From NCBI RefSeq assembly GCF_000758605.1, contig NZ_CP009282.1:4154001-4218000 (forward strand): 64,000 bases of DNA, written 5' to 3'. Position numbers and translations under genes: made by a program. The first letter of the stretch is position 1; each line of letters begins with the position of its first letter. The DNA comes from Paenibacillus sp. FSL R5-0912 (lineage in GTDB: Bacteria; Bacillota; Bacilli; Paenibacillales; Paenibacillaceae). The notes under the pieces were generated by a model. It was not told the DNA's origin, did not search any database, and worked only from the letters and a program-made list of their open reading frames with translations. Below are positions 43,049-51,545 of this stretch, in pieces.

Positions 43049-43074
43049 CCATCCGCATAGCGGGTGGTTTTTTG
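43049..43074 (+). terminator. Orphan plus-strand terminator
   Basis: CCATCCGC-ATA-GCGGGTGG followed by six T. No convincing plus-strand gene precedes it; the open stretch 42727-43035 lacks a ribosome site. It may end a small RNA or a decayed gene. Confidence 0.6.
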
Positions 43075-43110
43075 TATCGCGCGTTTCACGAACTTAACTG
43101 GCTATAACCA

Positions 43111-43143
43111 TAACAAAGGCCAGCCGGAAGCTCCGGCTGGCCT
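43111..43143 (-). terminator. Terminator of the NiaP-like gene
   Basis: Minus-strand stem AGGCCAGCCGG / CCGGCTGGCCT with TTGTTA after it, 39 bp past the stop codon. Confidence 0.82.
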
Positions 43144-43181
43144 GATTGGAGTATAACTCCTGATGATTTTTCAAGTTAAAC

Positions 43182-44396
43182 TTAGAGTAGCTCTGTACCC
43201 TTCGTTTCCTTCCCCAGGAACAGCACGGCCATTGCACCAATGATAATCGTCACGAAGAACAGCATGAAGATCGTGCTGATCGCGACCGAATTCCCCACCA
43301 TCACCCCGACCAGTGTAGGTGCAATAATACCCCCGATCCGTCCGAAAGAGGTTGCAAGTCCTGCACCTGTTGAACGGATGGTAGTCGGATATAGCTCCGG
43401 TGTATATGCATACATCCCGCCCCATGCCCCCAGGTTGAAGAAGGAGAGGCAGATCCCGGCTGCCATCAGCATGCCTTCGGTTGTGGAATTCCCGAACCAG
43501 GCCGCGCTGACCGCTGTCAGCAGCAGATAGATCACGAGCACGAACTTCCGGCCGAATTTCTCGATGAAATAAGCGGCGGTGAAATATCCCGGAAGCTGGG
43601 CGAGCGTCATGATCAGCACATACTCGAAGCTTTTGACCAGACTGAAGCCCTTAAGCACCATAACTGTCGGCAGCCACAAGAACATGCCATAGTAGGAGAA
43701 TACAACCGTAAACCACAGAATCCACAGCATAATCGTTGAACGGCGGTATTCCGCTGACCAGACTGCCTTAATCCGGTTCCGCAGAGATACCGGAGCCTTC
43801 TTGATCTCGGCGAATTTCGGCGAGTCATCAATCGCCTTACGCAGGTAGAGCGCATAGAGCGCCGGGACTGCACCAATCGCGAAGGCAATCCGCCAGCCGT
43901 AATCCGGAATCACGAAATAAGCGATCAGCGCTGAAAGAATCCAGCCCACCGCCCAGAAGCTCTCCAGCAGCACGACGGCCCGTCCTCTTTCTTTGACCGG
44001 CATGCTCTCCGACACCAGTGTGGAAGCAACCGGCAGCTCACCGCCCAGCCCGAAGCCGGCAATGAAGCGCAGCACACACAGCATTACGTACCCTGCGGCG
44101 AATGCCGACAGGCCGCTTGCTATGGAGAAGATCAGCAGCGTCCACAGCAATACGGATTTGCGGCCGAACCGGTCCGCAAGAATCCCGGCCGCAGCCGCTC
44201 CCACCGCCATACCCACCGAGTTAATACTGGTTAAATATCCGATCTTCTCCGGTCCCAGCGCCCACTCCTTGGCCAGCGCAGCCACCACAAAAGAAATCAT
44301 CCCCACATCCATCGCGTCGAACATCCAGCTGAGTCCTGCACTGAAGAGCAGTTTTCTTTGCTTCGGATTCTGCAGCATCGACATTTGGTTCATCAT
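43182..44396 (-). CDS. niaP: MFS transporter, NiaP/YceI-like
   Basis: About 404 residues, twelve spans, of the sugar/aromatic-acid porter type. Diagnostic stretches are GLSWMFDAMDVGMISFV, LADRFGRKSVLL (loop 2-3), GLGGELPVASTLVSE, SYYGMFLWLPTVM, GAWGGMYAYTPELYPT and the tail GKETKGTEL. They match what I recall of Bacillus YceI, the niacin transporter, closely throughout, so nicotinate/nicotinamide uptake is likely but another aromatic acid is possible. GGAAGAGGG lies 8 nt before the ATG. Single gene. Confidence 0.82.
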   Translation of the reverse strand: MMNQMSMLQNPKQRKLLFSAGLSWMFDAMDVGMISFVVAALAKEWALGPEKIGYLTSINSVGMAVGAAAAGILADRFGRKSVLLWTLLIFSIASGLSAFAAGYVMLCVLRFIAGFGLGGELPVASTLVSESMPVKERGRAVVLLESFWAVGWILSALIAYFVIPDYGWRIAFAIGAVPALYALYLRKAIDDSPKFAEIKKAPVSLRNRIKAVWSAEYRRSTIMLWILWFTVVFSYYGMFLWLPTVMVLKGFSLVKSFEYVLIMTLAQLPGYFTAAYFIEKFGRKFVLVIYLLLTAVSAAWFGNSTTEGMLMAAGICLSFFNLGAWGGMYAYTPELYPTTIRSTGAGLATSFGRIGGIIAPTLVGVMVGNSVAISTIFMLFFVTIIIGAMAVLFLGKETKGTELL

Positions 44397-44475
44397 AACA
44401 AGCACCCTCTTCCCTGATTCCCGCTAAGTCTCGGAGTGAGACTAGTGTCACTTACACATTCTAGAATCGGACGGT

Positions 44476-45240
44476 TCAAAAATCAAGGAATAACACCGCA
44501 TTGAAATATTGCCGGGCCATCGCCTGAAAATAACAGGTCTGAACCGATATGGCAGCGATCAGGAGCATATTCTGTACGGCATCCCGCTGTGATCTGGTCA
44601 GATGGCTGAGCCGCTTCATCATTCCGTCCATCGCCGATTTGAGCGCACTGTCGGATTTCAGCAAATACTCTTTGGGGTTACCAGGCTGAGCTTGTCCCTG
44701 CACCATCGGGGAACGGGTCTTGATCTCTTCGAACAGCTCTGCATACCCGTGATACAACTGTGCCGGTTCAACCAGATCATCATCATCGCGCTCAGGTGCG
44801 AGGAACAGCATCCGGAAGAGCTGGCGGATACTCTCGAAATCGAGCGCAGCCTTGAGATCATCAATTATAAATAGAAGCGCAGCCTGATTAATGGAATACT
44901 TCTTCCCTTCACGCGGCGCCCCGAGATATTCCTTGAAGTCACGCTTTACCCAGTTCTGCATAGCCGTGACGGATAATGTGGAATACTCAATCAGACTGCC
45001 GAGCGAGGCGATTTCACCAAGGGATAACCCTTTGATGCCGCTGCCTTTGATCAATTTCTGCAGGATCGGGGGAATATCCGTAGAGAGAAAAGCCGGCAGC
45101 GACGTCCCCTCCCGCACCTCTTCACGGTGGAACTTGGTCCAGGCTTCCTGCAGAATATGGAGCGGCTTCCGCTCCGAGTTTTGGCTTAGAGACAGTAATA
45201 GTCCGGACATCTCTATCCGGCTAAGTGTAAATGCTTCCAT
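44476..45240 (-). CDS. DUF1836 family protein
   Basis: About 254 residues starting MEAFTLSRIEMSGLLLSL. The central part (LSLGEIASLGSLIEYSTLSVTAMQNWVKRD) has the look of a MerR-like helix-turn-helix, as in DUF1836 proteins, followed by a helical C-terminal half. GGAGGG lies 9-10 nt before this ATG; one 19 codons upstream has no site. Probably a regulator; target unknown. Diverges from the CNNM gene. Confidence 0.78.
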   Translation of the reverse strand: MEAFTLSRIEMSGLLLSLSQNSERKPLHILQEAWTKFHREEVREGTSLPAFLSTDIPPILQKLIKGSGIKGLSLGEIASLGSLIEYSTLSVTAMQNWVKRDFKEYLGAPREGKKYSINQAALLFIIDDLKAALDFESIRQLFRMLFLAPERDDDDLVEPAQLYHGYAELFEEIKTRSPMVQGQAQPGNPKEYLLKSDSALKSAMDGMMKRLSHLTRSQRDAVQNMLLIAAISVQTCYFQAMARQYFNAVLFLDF

Positions 45241-45355
45241 AGATGGCAACCCTCCACCATTTGATATTTCACCCAAAAGTTCGTACAATAGGTTCATGTG
45301 AACTCATAATATGAGTATAACCTATTTTAGGGACGAAAGGGATGGTAAAGATTAT

Positions 45356-46678
45356 ATGGGTATAGGACTTAGTTTGACGCTCGTGGCAATTTTGATTATT
45401 TTAACCGCATTTTTTGTAGCAACGGAGTTTGCAGTAGTGAGATTAAGAGGAAGCCAGGTCAGCCAGATGGTACTCGACGGGAAGAAGAATGCGCTAGCGG
45501 TACAGCGGGTATCTGCTAACCTCGATGGATATCTGTCTGCTTGTCAGCTTGGAATCACCATTACTGCACTCGGGATCGGGGCGTTGGCAGAGCCTGCATT
45601 TGAGCAGCTGCTGATACCATTGTTCGACCTGACGAACCTGAGCCACAGCGTTAGTGAGCCTATTGCTTTTGCACTGGCCTTCATTATCGCCACATTCCTG
45701 CATGTCGTTGTCGGTGAACTTGCACCGAAGACGGCCGCTATAAACATTCCGGAGAAAATCGGTCAGATTACCGCACCGCTGATTATTTGGTTCTACAGAG
45801 TATTGTACCCTTTGATTTGGATCATGAACGGTTCCGCCAACCTGCTCGTCCGTATGTTCGGAATGAAGCCGGCCAGTGAACATGGCGATGCCCACAGTGA
45901 AGACGAGATCCGCCTGATCTTGTCCGAGAGCTATGAGAGCGGCAAAATTAACAAAGCGGAATACGGTTATGTGAACCGGATCTTCACCTTTGATGAAATG
46001 CTGGCCAAAGAAATCATGGTTCCCCGGACAGATATGGTATGTCTGTTCACCGACCACTCGCTGCTGGAGAATATCGCTATTATCCGCAAGGAGCAGTATA
46101 CGCGTTTCCCTGTAGCAGACGGAAGCAAAGACAATATCATCGGTATGATTAATACCAAGCAGCTGTACCTGCAATATGACAACAACCCTGATTTTGATTT
46201 CAAAAGCCTGATTCTGCCGATTCTTACCGTATCGGAAGTAACGCCGGTGAAGACGCTGCTGACCCGTATGCAGAAGGAGCGCGTGCATATCGCCCTTCTG
46301 CTGGATGAATACGGCGGAACCTCCGGCCTCATTACGATTGAAGACATCCTGGAAGAGATTGTCGGTGAGATCCGCGACGAATTCGACGGGGACGAACGCA
46401 GAAATGTAGAGAAGCTGAGCGAGACCCATTATCTGTTTGACGGCAATGTGTCTCTGCTGGAGATCAAAGATCTTACAGGTCTTGATTTCCACGACGACGA
46501 AGTGACTACGATCGGCGGATGGCTGTACAGTCACCTGGAAGAGCCGGTTGTCGGCAAAAGCCATGTGTATGAGCATGTCACTCTGACTGTGCGTGAGATG
46601 AACCGCCACCGTATCCGTAAGGTTGAGATCAAGATTGATCTTCCGGTCACCGAAGATGCCGCAGTACACAGCGACTAA
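45356..46678 (+). CDS. CNNM/HlyC-CorC family membrane protein
   Basis: About 440 residues: a DUF21/CNNM membrane domain with four spans (about 5-200, including ATEFAVVRLRGSQVSQM and HVVVGELAPKTAA), a CBS pair (about 215-345, with EIMVPRTDMV and VHIALLLDEYGGTSGLITIED) and a CorC/HlyC domain (about 355-430). Family members are linked to magnesium and other divalent cation export or homeostasis. The start is uncertain: MGIGLSLTLV at 45356 follows AAAGGGATGG at a long spacing; an ATG at 45311 lacks a site. Confidence 0.88.
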   Translation: MGIGLSLTLVAILIILTAFFVATEFAVVRLRGSQVSQMVLDGKKNALAVQRVSANLDGYLSACQLGITITALGIGALAEPAFEQLLIPLFDLTNLSHSVSEPIAFALAFIIATFLHVVVGELAPKTAAINIPEKIGQITAPLIIWFYRVLYPLIWIMNGSANLLVRMFGMKPASEHGDAHSEDEIRLILSESYESGKINKAEYGYVNRIFTFDEMLAKEIMVPRTDMVCLFTDHSLLENIAIIRKEQYTRFPVADGSKDNIIGMINTKQLYLQYDNNPDFDFKSLILPILTVSEVTPVKTLLTRMQKERVHIALLLDEYGGTSGLITIEDILEEIVGEIRDEFDGDERRNVEKLSETHYLFDGNVSLLEIKDLTGLDFHDDEVTTIGGWLYSHLEEPVVGKSHVYEHVTLTVREMNRHRIRKVEIKIDLPVTEDAAVHSD

Positions 46679-46788
46679 AGCGGATAGATACGCTGCAGTA
46701 ATACAGAAAGGCGCTTCCCAGGGGAAGCGCCTTTCTTGCATACTTTGGTGAGTACTAACGTAATCACGCCTATAATTAATACCATTAA

Positions 46789-47307
46789 CTATATAGAGGC
46801 GGGGTTAAATATTTTACTCATATAATATTCGTCTACCCATTCCCCATCCACCAGCAGCGACTTTTTCTTCACGCCTTCAATCTCAAAACCATACCTCGTA
46901 TACAGCGCAACAGCCCGCTCATTATGCTTCATTACCGTAAGCTCCAGACGCACAATGTCGCTCCGGTTCGCCCACAAGTCCATCTCATGGAACAATCCGC
47001 TGCCGACTCCCATGCCCTGATATTGCTTCAGGATGCCGATGACTATATAGGCACTGTGTTTATTGCGGCTGACGCTTCCTCCCCTGACTGACAGGTATCC
47101 CGCCAGCTCACCGTCAGCTTCGGCTCCGATCAGGATAGAGGTTTGAGCATTCCCGAAGCTTGCGATCATTTCTTCCACCTGCGGAATTCCGGTCTGCCTC
47201 TCTCCGGGTGCAAGCAGCATATACGAAGTTTCCTGATCCAGCCGGTGCTGCAGACTTAAGAGTGCGGCGGCGTCTTCAGGAATCAGTTCCCTCAGTATGA
47301 TATCCAT
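46789..47307 (-). CDS. GNAT acetyltransferase (RimI/YkwB-like)
   Basis: 172 residues, start MDIILRELIPEDAAAL fixed by AGGAGG just upstream. Acetyl-CoA loop ILKQYQGMGVGSGLFHEM and C-terminal motif ALYTRYGFEIEG are clear. It lies 16 bp after another GNAT gene on the same strand, likely one transcript. Substrate unknown. Confidence 0.85.
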   Translation of the reverse strand: MDIILRELIPEDAAALLSLQHRLDQETSYMLLAPGERQTGIPQVEEMIASFGNAQTSILIGAEADGELAGYLSVRGGSVSRNKHSAYIVIGILKQYQGMGVGSGLFHEMDLWANRSDIVRLELTVMKHNERAVALYTRYGFEIEGVKKKSLLVDGEWVDEYYMSKIFNPASI

Positions 47308-47323
47308 TACATTCCTCCTGCAT

Positions 47324-47758
47324 TTAGACCGGTATGTATTTTTTGAAAAGCTTGCTTCCCTCTCCGTCGTACCCCAGGCGCTCGTAGAAGCGGTGGGCAT
47401 CCGTGCGGCAGCTCTTGCTGGACAGCATTACCTTAAGGGCGCCTCTGGCCGCTGCTGCCTCTTCTGCGAATTGCATCAGTGAGGCTCCAATTCCCTTGCC
47501 GCGCAGCTGCGGGTCAGTTACAACACGCTCTATGACTCCGAACGGACGGTCACCGCTAAGCGCATCCATGCACAAGTGCAGATGTAACGTACCCGCTACC
47601 TCCCCCTCTTCTTCGTATACGATCAGCAGGCTGTCCGGATTATTGGCAATTTGGCTGATTCTTTGCGGCGATACTTGGATATCCGTGTGCTCCGGCAACA
47701 GAATCCGGTACAGCTTCTCTAAGCCGTAGGCATCCTCCGGTGTGGCTTCTCTTATCAT
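47324..47758 (-). CDS. GNAT acetyltransferase
   Basis: 144 residues from the ATG at 47758 (MIREATPEDAYGLEKLY) behind AGGGAG. The acetyl-CoA binding signature VVTDPQLRGKGIGASLMQFA and the tail HRFYERLGYDGEGSKLFKK place it in the GNAT family. First of a pair of GNAT genes. Substrate unknown. Confidence 0.85.
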   Translation of the reverse strand: MIREATPEDAYGLEKLYRILLPEHTDIQVSPQRISQIANNPDSLLIVYEEEGEVAGTLHLHLCMDALSGDRPFGVIERVVTDPQLRGKGIGASLMQFAEEAAAARGALKVMLSSKSCRTDAHRFYERLGYDGEGSKLFKKYIPV

Positions 47759-47816
47759 TCGCAATACTCCCTGTATTATAATTAACAACATTAATCAATA
47801 TAGTTAATGCAATTAA

Positions 47817-48176
47817 TTAGTTGGTTGAACGGCAAATCATCAGCACATTCCCGTCCGGATCTTTGAAATTAAACCAGTGATCATGTTCAATATCTGTGAG
47901 AATTTCAGCTCCGGTAGCTTTGACATAATCATAGGCAGCATCAATGTCGTCGGTAAGCAGATGGAAGGAAGGCACCTTCAGCACAGCCTCGGCTGTAAAA
48001 ATTCTGCTGTCGAGCACGATTCCCGGACCCTGCATCGGCACGTCATACAGATGCCCGAACAAAATTTCACCGTCTAGCGGCAGTCCAAGCAAGCTGCAAT
48101 ACCAGTTTTTGGACCTTTCGATATCACTAACCGGGATGAAGACAGCGCCAACCTGATTCCGTATGGGACTTGTCAC
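47817..48176 (-). CDS. VOC/glyoxalase-fold protein
   Basis: 119 residues, one vicinal-oxygen-chelate unit: VGAVFIPVSDIERSKNWYCS at the start and HDHWFNFKDPDGNVLMICR at the end. GTG start with GAGGAGG 10 nt upstream. Metal ligands are not obvious in all positions, so it may be a binding protein rather than an enzyme. Function unknown. Confidence 0.82.
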   Translation of the reverse strand: MTSPIRNQVGAVFIPVSDIERSKNWYCSLLGLPLDGEILFGHLYDVPMQGPGIVLDSRIFTAEAVLKVPSFHLLTDDIDAAYDYVKATGAEILTDIEHDHWFNFKDPDGNVLMICRSTN

Positions 48177-48283
48177 AGCAAGTAGAGCCTCCTCTAAAAG
48201 TACAGTAGTAGGTGGAGCCTTTAATCATTTCGATAAAATATGTCAATTTCCTGCCTCTTTGGTGACGGGAATATAAGTTATGC

Positions 48284-48289
48284 TATAAT
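48284..48289 (+). promoter_or_regulatory. Candidate extended -10 promoter for the potassium channel gene
   Basis: TATGCTATAAT, an extended -10 (TGn) motif, 38 bp upstream of the TTG start; the -35 is weak. Confidence 0.5.
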
Positions 48290-48326
48290 CTTGTCAGATC
48301 CTATCCAGATGTCAGGAGAATGAGAC

Positions 48327-49673
48327 TTGGCTAACCTATCCTTTGGGTATCTCAGGCTGACGCCGCCCAAAATACTATCACTGGGCTTTGTAATACTAAT
48401 CGCGGCCGGCACCCTGCTTCTGTGTCTCCCTGCTGCTTCTACCGGCGGAAGAATCTCTTTCATTGATGCACTGTTCATGGCTACCTCAGCGACCTGTGTA
48501 ACCGGGCTTGCTGTCATTGACACAGGAACGCAGCTGACGGCTTTTGGACAGATTGTACTGCTCGTGCTATTCCAGTTCGGCGGTCTCGGGTTCGTTACGA
48601 TGGCGACGCTGATCACGCTGGTGCTGAACAAGCGGATCTCACTGAAGGAGCGCCTGCTGCTGCAGGAATCCATGAATCAGAATTCCATGCAGGGAATTGT
48701 GAAGCTGATCCGCCGGGTGCTAATCTACTCGCTGGTGATTCAGCTGACCGGGGCCATTCTTCTTGCCGCAAGATTTATGATGGACATGCCTTTTGGCAAA
48801 GCAGCGTATTACGGAGTATTCCATAGTATATCCATCTTCAACAATGCCGGATTTGATCTGTTCGGGGATGTTCACGGGCCCTTCAGCGGTTTAACCCGCT
48901 ATGTTGAAGATCCGATTGTGAATATTACCTCCATGCTGCTGATCTTCCTCGGCGGTATCGGCTTTATTGTATTATCTGATGTAATCGACTTTCCGAAACG
49001 TAAGCGGCTGACTCTTCATTCCAAGGTAGTCCTTGCCACTTCTGCTGCTCTCATTGTGATTGGCGCGGCTATTTTCTTCTGGCTGGAGCTGAATTCCACG
49101 CTGAAGCCGCTGCATGCCGGAGGCAAGATAATGGCTTCCTTCCTGCAGGCGATTACGCCACGCTCTGGTGGGGTGACAACGATCGAGATCCCGCTGCTGC
49201 GTGAATCCACGCAATTCCTGATGATTCTGCTGATGTTTATCGGAGCAGCTCCCGGCTCCACCGGCGGCGGGATTAAGATTACCACCTTTGCGATTCTGGC
49301 CAGCACAGCCTATGCCAAGCTTCGGGGCAAAGAGGATATCGTAATGTTCCGCCACCGGATCTCGAAGGAGAATGTCTACAGGGCGATTACCATGACCCTG
49401 CTGTCACTGATGCTGGTGGTTATCTCGACCATGCTGCTGTCCGTGACGGAAAGTGCGGATTTTCTGACCGTGCTGTTCGAGGCAGTCTCCGCTTTCGGTA
49501 CTTCCGGTATAACAATGGGACTGACTACAGAGCTGACAACAATCGGTAAGGTGCTGGTGATCATTCTGATGTTTGTCGGCCGGACAGGACCGCTTACACT
49601 TGCTTATGCACTCAAACCGAAGAATAGTAAGGAACTCTACCGGTACCCTGAAGGCAATATTACCATCGGCTAA
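48327..49673 (+). CDS. ktrB: KtrB/KtrD-type potassium uptake channel subunit
   Basis: 448 residues, the Trk/Ktr/HKT fold of four M1-P-M2 repeats. The four filter segments are TCVTGLAV, NNAGFDLFG, TPRSGGVTT and GTSGITMG. The gate loop GAAPGSTGGGIK and the C-terminal FVGRTGPLTLAYAL are typical of KtrB. Start is TTG with AGGAGA 7 nt upstream. It needs a cytosolic RCK partner (KtrA/KtrC), not encoded here. Whether it is the KtrB or the KtrD orthologue cannot be told. Confidence 0.92.
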   Translation: MANLSFGYLRLTPPKILSLGFVILIAAGTLLLCLPAASTGGRISFIDALFMATSATCVTGLAVIDTGTQLTAFGQIVLLVLFQFGGLGFVTMATLITLVLNKRISLKERLLLQESMNQNSMQGIVKLIRRVLIYSLVIQLTGAILLAARFMMDMPFGKAAYYGVFHSISIFNNAGFDLFGDVHGPFSGLTRYVEDPIVNITSMLLIFLGGIGFIVLSDVIDFPKRKRLTLHSKVVLATSAALIVIGAAIFFWLELNSTLKPLHAGGKIMASFLQAITPRSGGVTTIEIPLLRESTQFLMILLMFIGAAPGSTGGGIKITTFAILASTAYAKLRGKEDIVMFRHRISKENVYRAITMTLLSLMLVVISTMLLSVTESADFLTVLFEAVSAFGTSGITMGLTTELTTIGKVLVIILMFVGRTGPLTLAYALKPKNSKELYRYPEGNITIG

Positions 49674-49695
49674 ACTCTGCGTTACCTTTGAAATG

Positions 49696-49752
49696 TGAAA
49701 TGCGACCCTGTGCGGCAAGATTATTCTGCCGGAACGGAGTCGCATTTTTTAA
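49696..49752 (+). terminator. Terminator of ktrB-like gene
   Basis: Outer stem AAATGCGAC / GTCGCATTT with an inner GCGGCA...TGCCGG hairpin and a run of T. Confidence 0.75.
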
Positions 49753-49805
49753 TAACAGCTTGTACATAGAAAGTCTATTGTATGACAAGGCTATCCGGAA
49801 AGGGT

Positions 49806-50087
49806 CTAGGCTTCCTCTTCCGGAATCTCCTGAGTGTCGAGTGCCGCGTCCAGCAGCTGATTGTATACATCGTCATCATTCTCCAGCAGGGCATCCACCT
49901 CAAGGAACTGCTCTTCACTTCCCGGTTCACCGGCGAAGCTCAGGCTGTAATCCCATTCGGTTCCCCGTGAACTGAAGAAAGTGATCTCATAAGGGGAGCT
50001 GTGATTCTCCAGTGTAAACACCGTTCTCCCGACAAAACTTCTATCCTCTACGCGTTTCATTTCTGCTTTGGTGATTTCTAGGTTCAT
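49806..50087 (-). CDS. Small acidic hypothetical protein
   Basis: 93 residues, acidic in the C-terminal half (VDALLENDDDVYNQLLDAAL...EEEA), beta-rich N-terminal half (RTVFTLENHSSPYEITFFSS). AAGGAAGGAAAG precedes the ATG. Divergent from the first aminopeptidase gene. Function not recognised. Confidence 0.75.
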   Translation of the reverse strand: MNLEITKAEMKRVEDRSFVGRTVFTLENHSSPYEITFFSSRGTEWDYSLSFAGEPGSEEQFLEVDALLENDDDVYNQLLDAALDTQEIPEEEA

Positions 50088-50253
50088 ACTCTTTCCTTCC
50101 TTTCATCTGATCATGCCCACAATATTCAGTATAACATTGATATGTAAGCAATTCCTTTCCTTTTGCGCTGTAATTGACTTTTTTCATCCGGCGGTTAATA
50201 ATTTAGTACAATGCTTATTCCGAGCTAAAATTATGGTAATGGAGGAAATCGCA

Positions 50254-51492
50254 ATGACTCAAACAGAGCTTCAATCCAAGCTAAGTAAATATGCTGATCT
50301 GGCTGTGCAGATCGGTGTAAATGTTCAGCCGGGGCAAATCCTGGTCGTGAATGCTCCGATTTCCGCAGCCGAGTTCGTCCACCTGATTACCGCCAAAGCA
50401 TATGCCATCGGCGCAAGCCAGGTCAAGGTTAACTGGAGTGACGAGTTCATTACGCGCCAGCAGTTCGAGCATGCTGCACCTGAAGTGTTCACCAAGGCTC
50501 CAACCTGGTTCGCGGGTGAAGTGACCGAATTCGCCGAGAACGGCGCAGCATTTCTGAACGTTATTGCCGAGAATCCGGATGCACTCAAAGGTATTGATCC
50601 TGAGCGGATCGCCAACTTCCAGAAGACCCGGGGAGCTGCACTTACGAAATACCGCGAAATGCAGATGTCTGATAAAGTCAGCTGGAGTATTGTAGCCATC
50701 CCGTCCCAGCCTTGGGCAGACAAGGTATTCCCTGACGTGCCTGAAGAAGAGCGCGTAGATAAACTCTGGGAGGCAATCTTCCACACCGTACGCCTGGACC
50801 GCGAAGACCCTGTAGCCGCCTGGCAGGAGCATCTGGATACGCTGGAGCAGAAAGCGGATGTTCTCAATGCGAAGAAATACAAAAGCCTGCATTACATAGC
50901 ACCTGGAACCGACCTTAGTATCGAGCTGCCTGAAGGCCATATTTGGGCGCAGGGCGACAGCATCAATGCTAAAGGTCATTCTTTTGTCGCCAACATGCCA
51001 ACTGAAGAAGTGTTCACGGCTCCGAAGAAAACCGGCGTTGACGGTACTGTCAGAAGCACGAAGCCGCTCAGCTACGGCGGGAATATTATTGACGGCTTTT
51101 CGATTACCTTTGAACAGGGCCGGATTACCAGCGTAAGCGCCGAGCAAGGCCAGGAAGCCCTGGAATATCTGATCAGTCTCGATGAAGGCGCCAAGTACCT
51201 GGGTGAAGTCGCACTCGTGCCGCACAACTCGCCGATCTCCGACTCTAACATCCTTTATTTCAACACCTTGTTTGACGAGAATGCGTCCAACCATCTGGCG
51301 ATCGGCACTGCATATGCCTTCTGCCTCGAAGGCGGCAAAGAAATGAACCAGGATGAGCTGATCGCCCATGGTCTCAATACCAGCGTAACCCATGTCGATT
51401 TCATGATCGGCTCAGCAGAGATGGATATTTATGGTATCACGGCTGACGGTACGCGTGAGCCTGTATTCCTGAAGGGCAACTGGGCATTCTAA
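50254..51492 (+). CDS. M29 family metalloaminopeptidase (AmpS/PepS-like), copy 1
   Basis: 412 residues. Family marks: VNVQPGQILVVNAPISAAEF near the N-terminus, and the metal-binding C-terminal half with MPTEEVFTAP, GEVALVP, FDENASNHLAIGTAY and THVDFMIGS (Glu, Glu, His, His, Asp). It removes N-terminal residues from peptides in the cytosol with a two-metal centre. GGAGGAAAT precedes the ATG at 50254. A second member follows after 53 bp, apparently a tandem duplicate. Confidence 0.93.
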   Translation: MTQTELQSKLSKYADLAVQIGVNVQPGQILVVNAPISAAEFVHLITAKAYAIGASQVKVNWSDEFITRQQFEHAAPEVFTKAPTWFAGEVTEFAENGAAFLNVIAENPDALKGIDPERIANFQKTRGAALTKYREMQMSDKVSWSIVAIPSQPWADKVFPDVPEEERVDKLWEAIFHTVRLDREDPVAAWQEHLDTLEQKADVLNAKKYKSLHYIAPGTDLSIELPEGHIWAQGDSINAKGHSFVANMPTEEVFTAPKKTGVDGTVRSTKPLSYGGNIIDGFSITFEQGRITSVSAEQGQEALEYLISLDEGAKYLGEVALVPHNSPISDSNILYFNTLFDENASNHLAIGTAYAFCLEGGKEMNQDELIAHGLNTSVTHVDFMIGSAEMDIYGITADGTREPVFLKGNWAF

Positions 51493-51545
51493 TGCCTTTT
51501 CTACTCCATATTACAAAATAGAAGATCGTGAAAGGAGCTGAAATC

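Noticed and set aside
45494..51393. Minus-strand open frames of 370-415 codons opposite the CNNM and first M29 genes
   Set aside because: The plus-strand proteins have full family motifs; the opposing frames have none and no ribosome sites.
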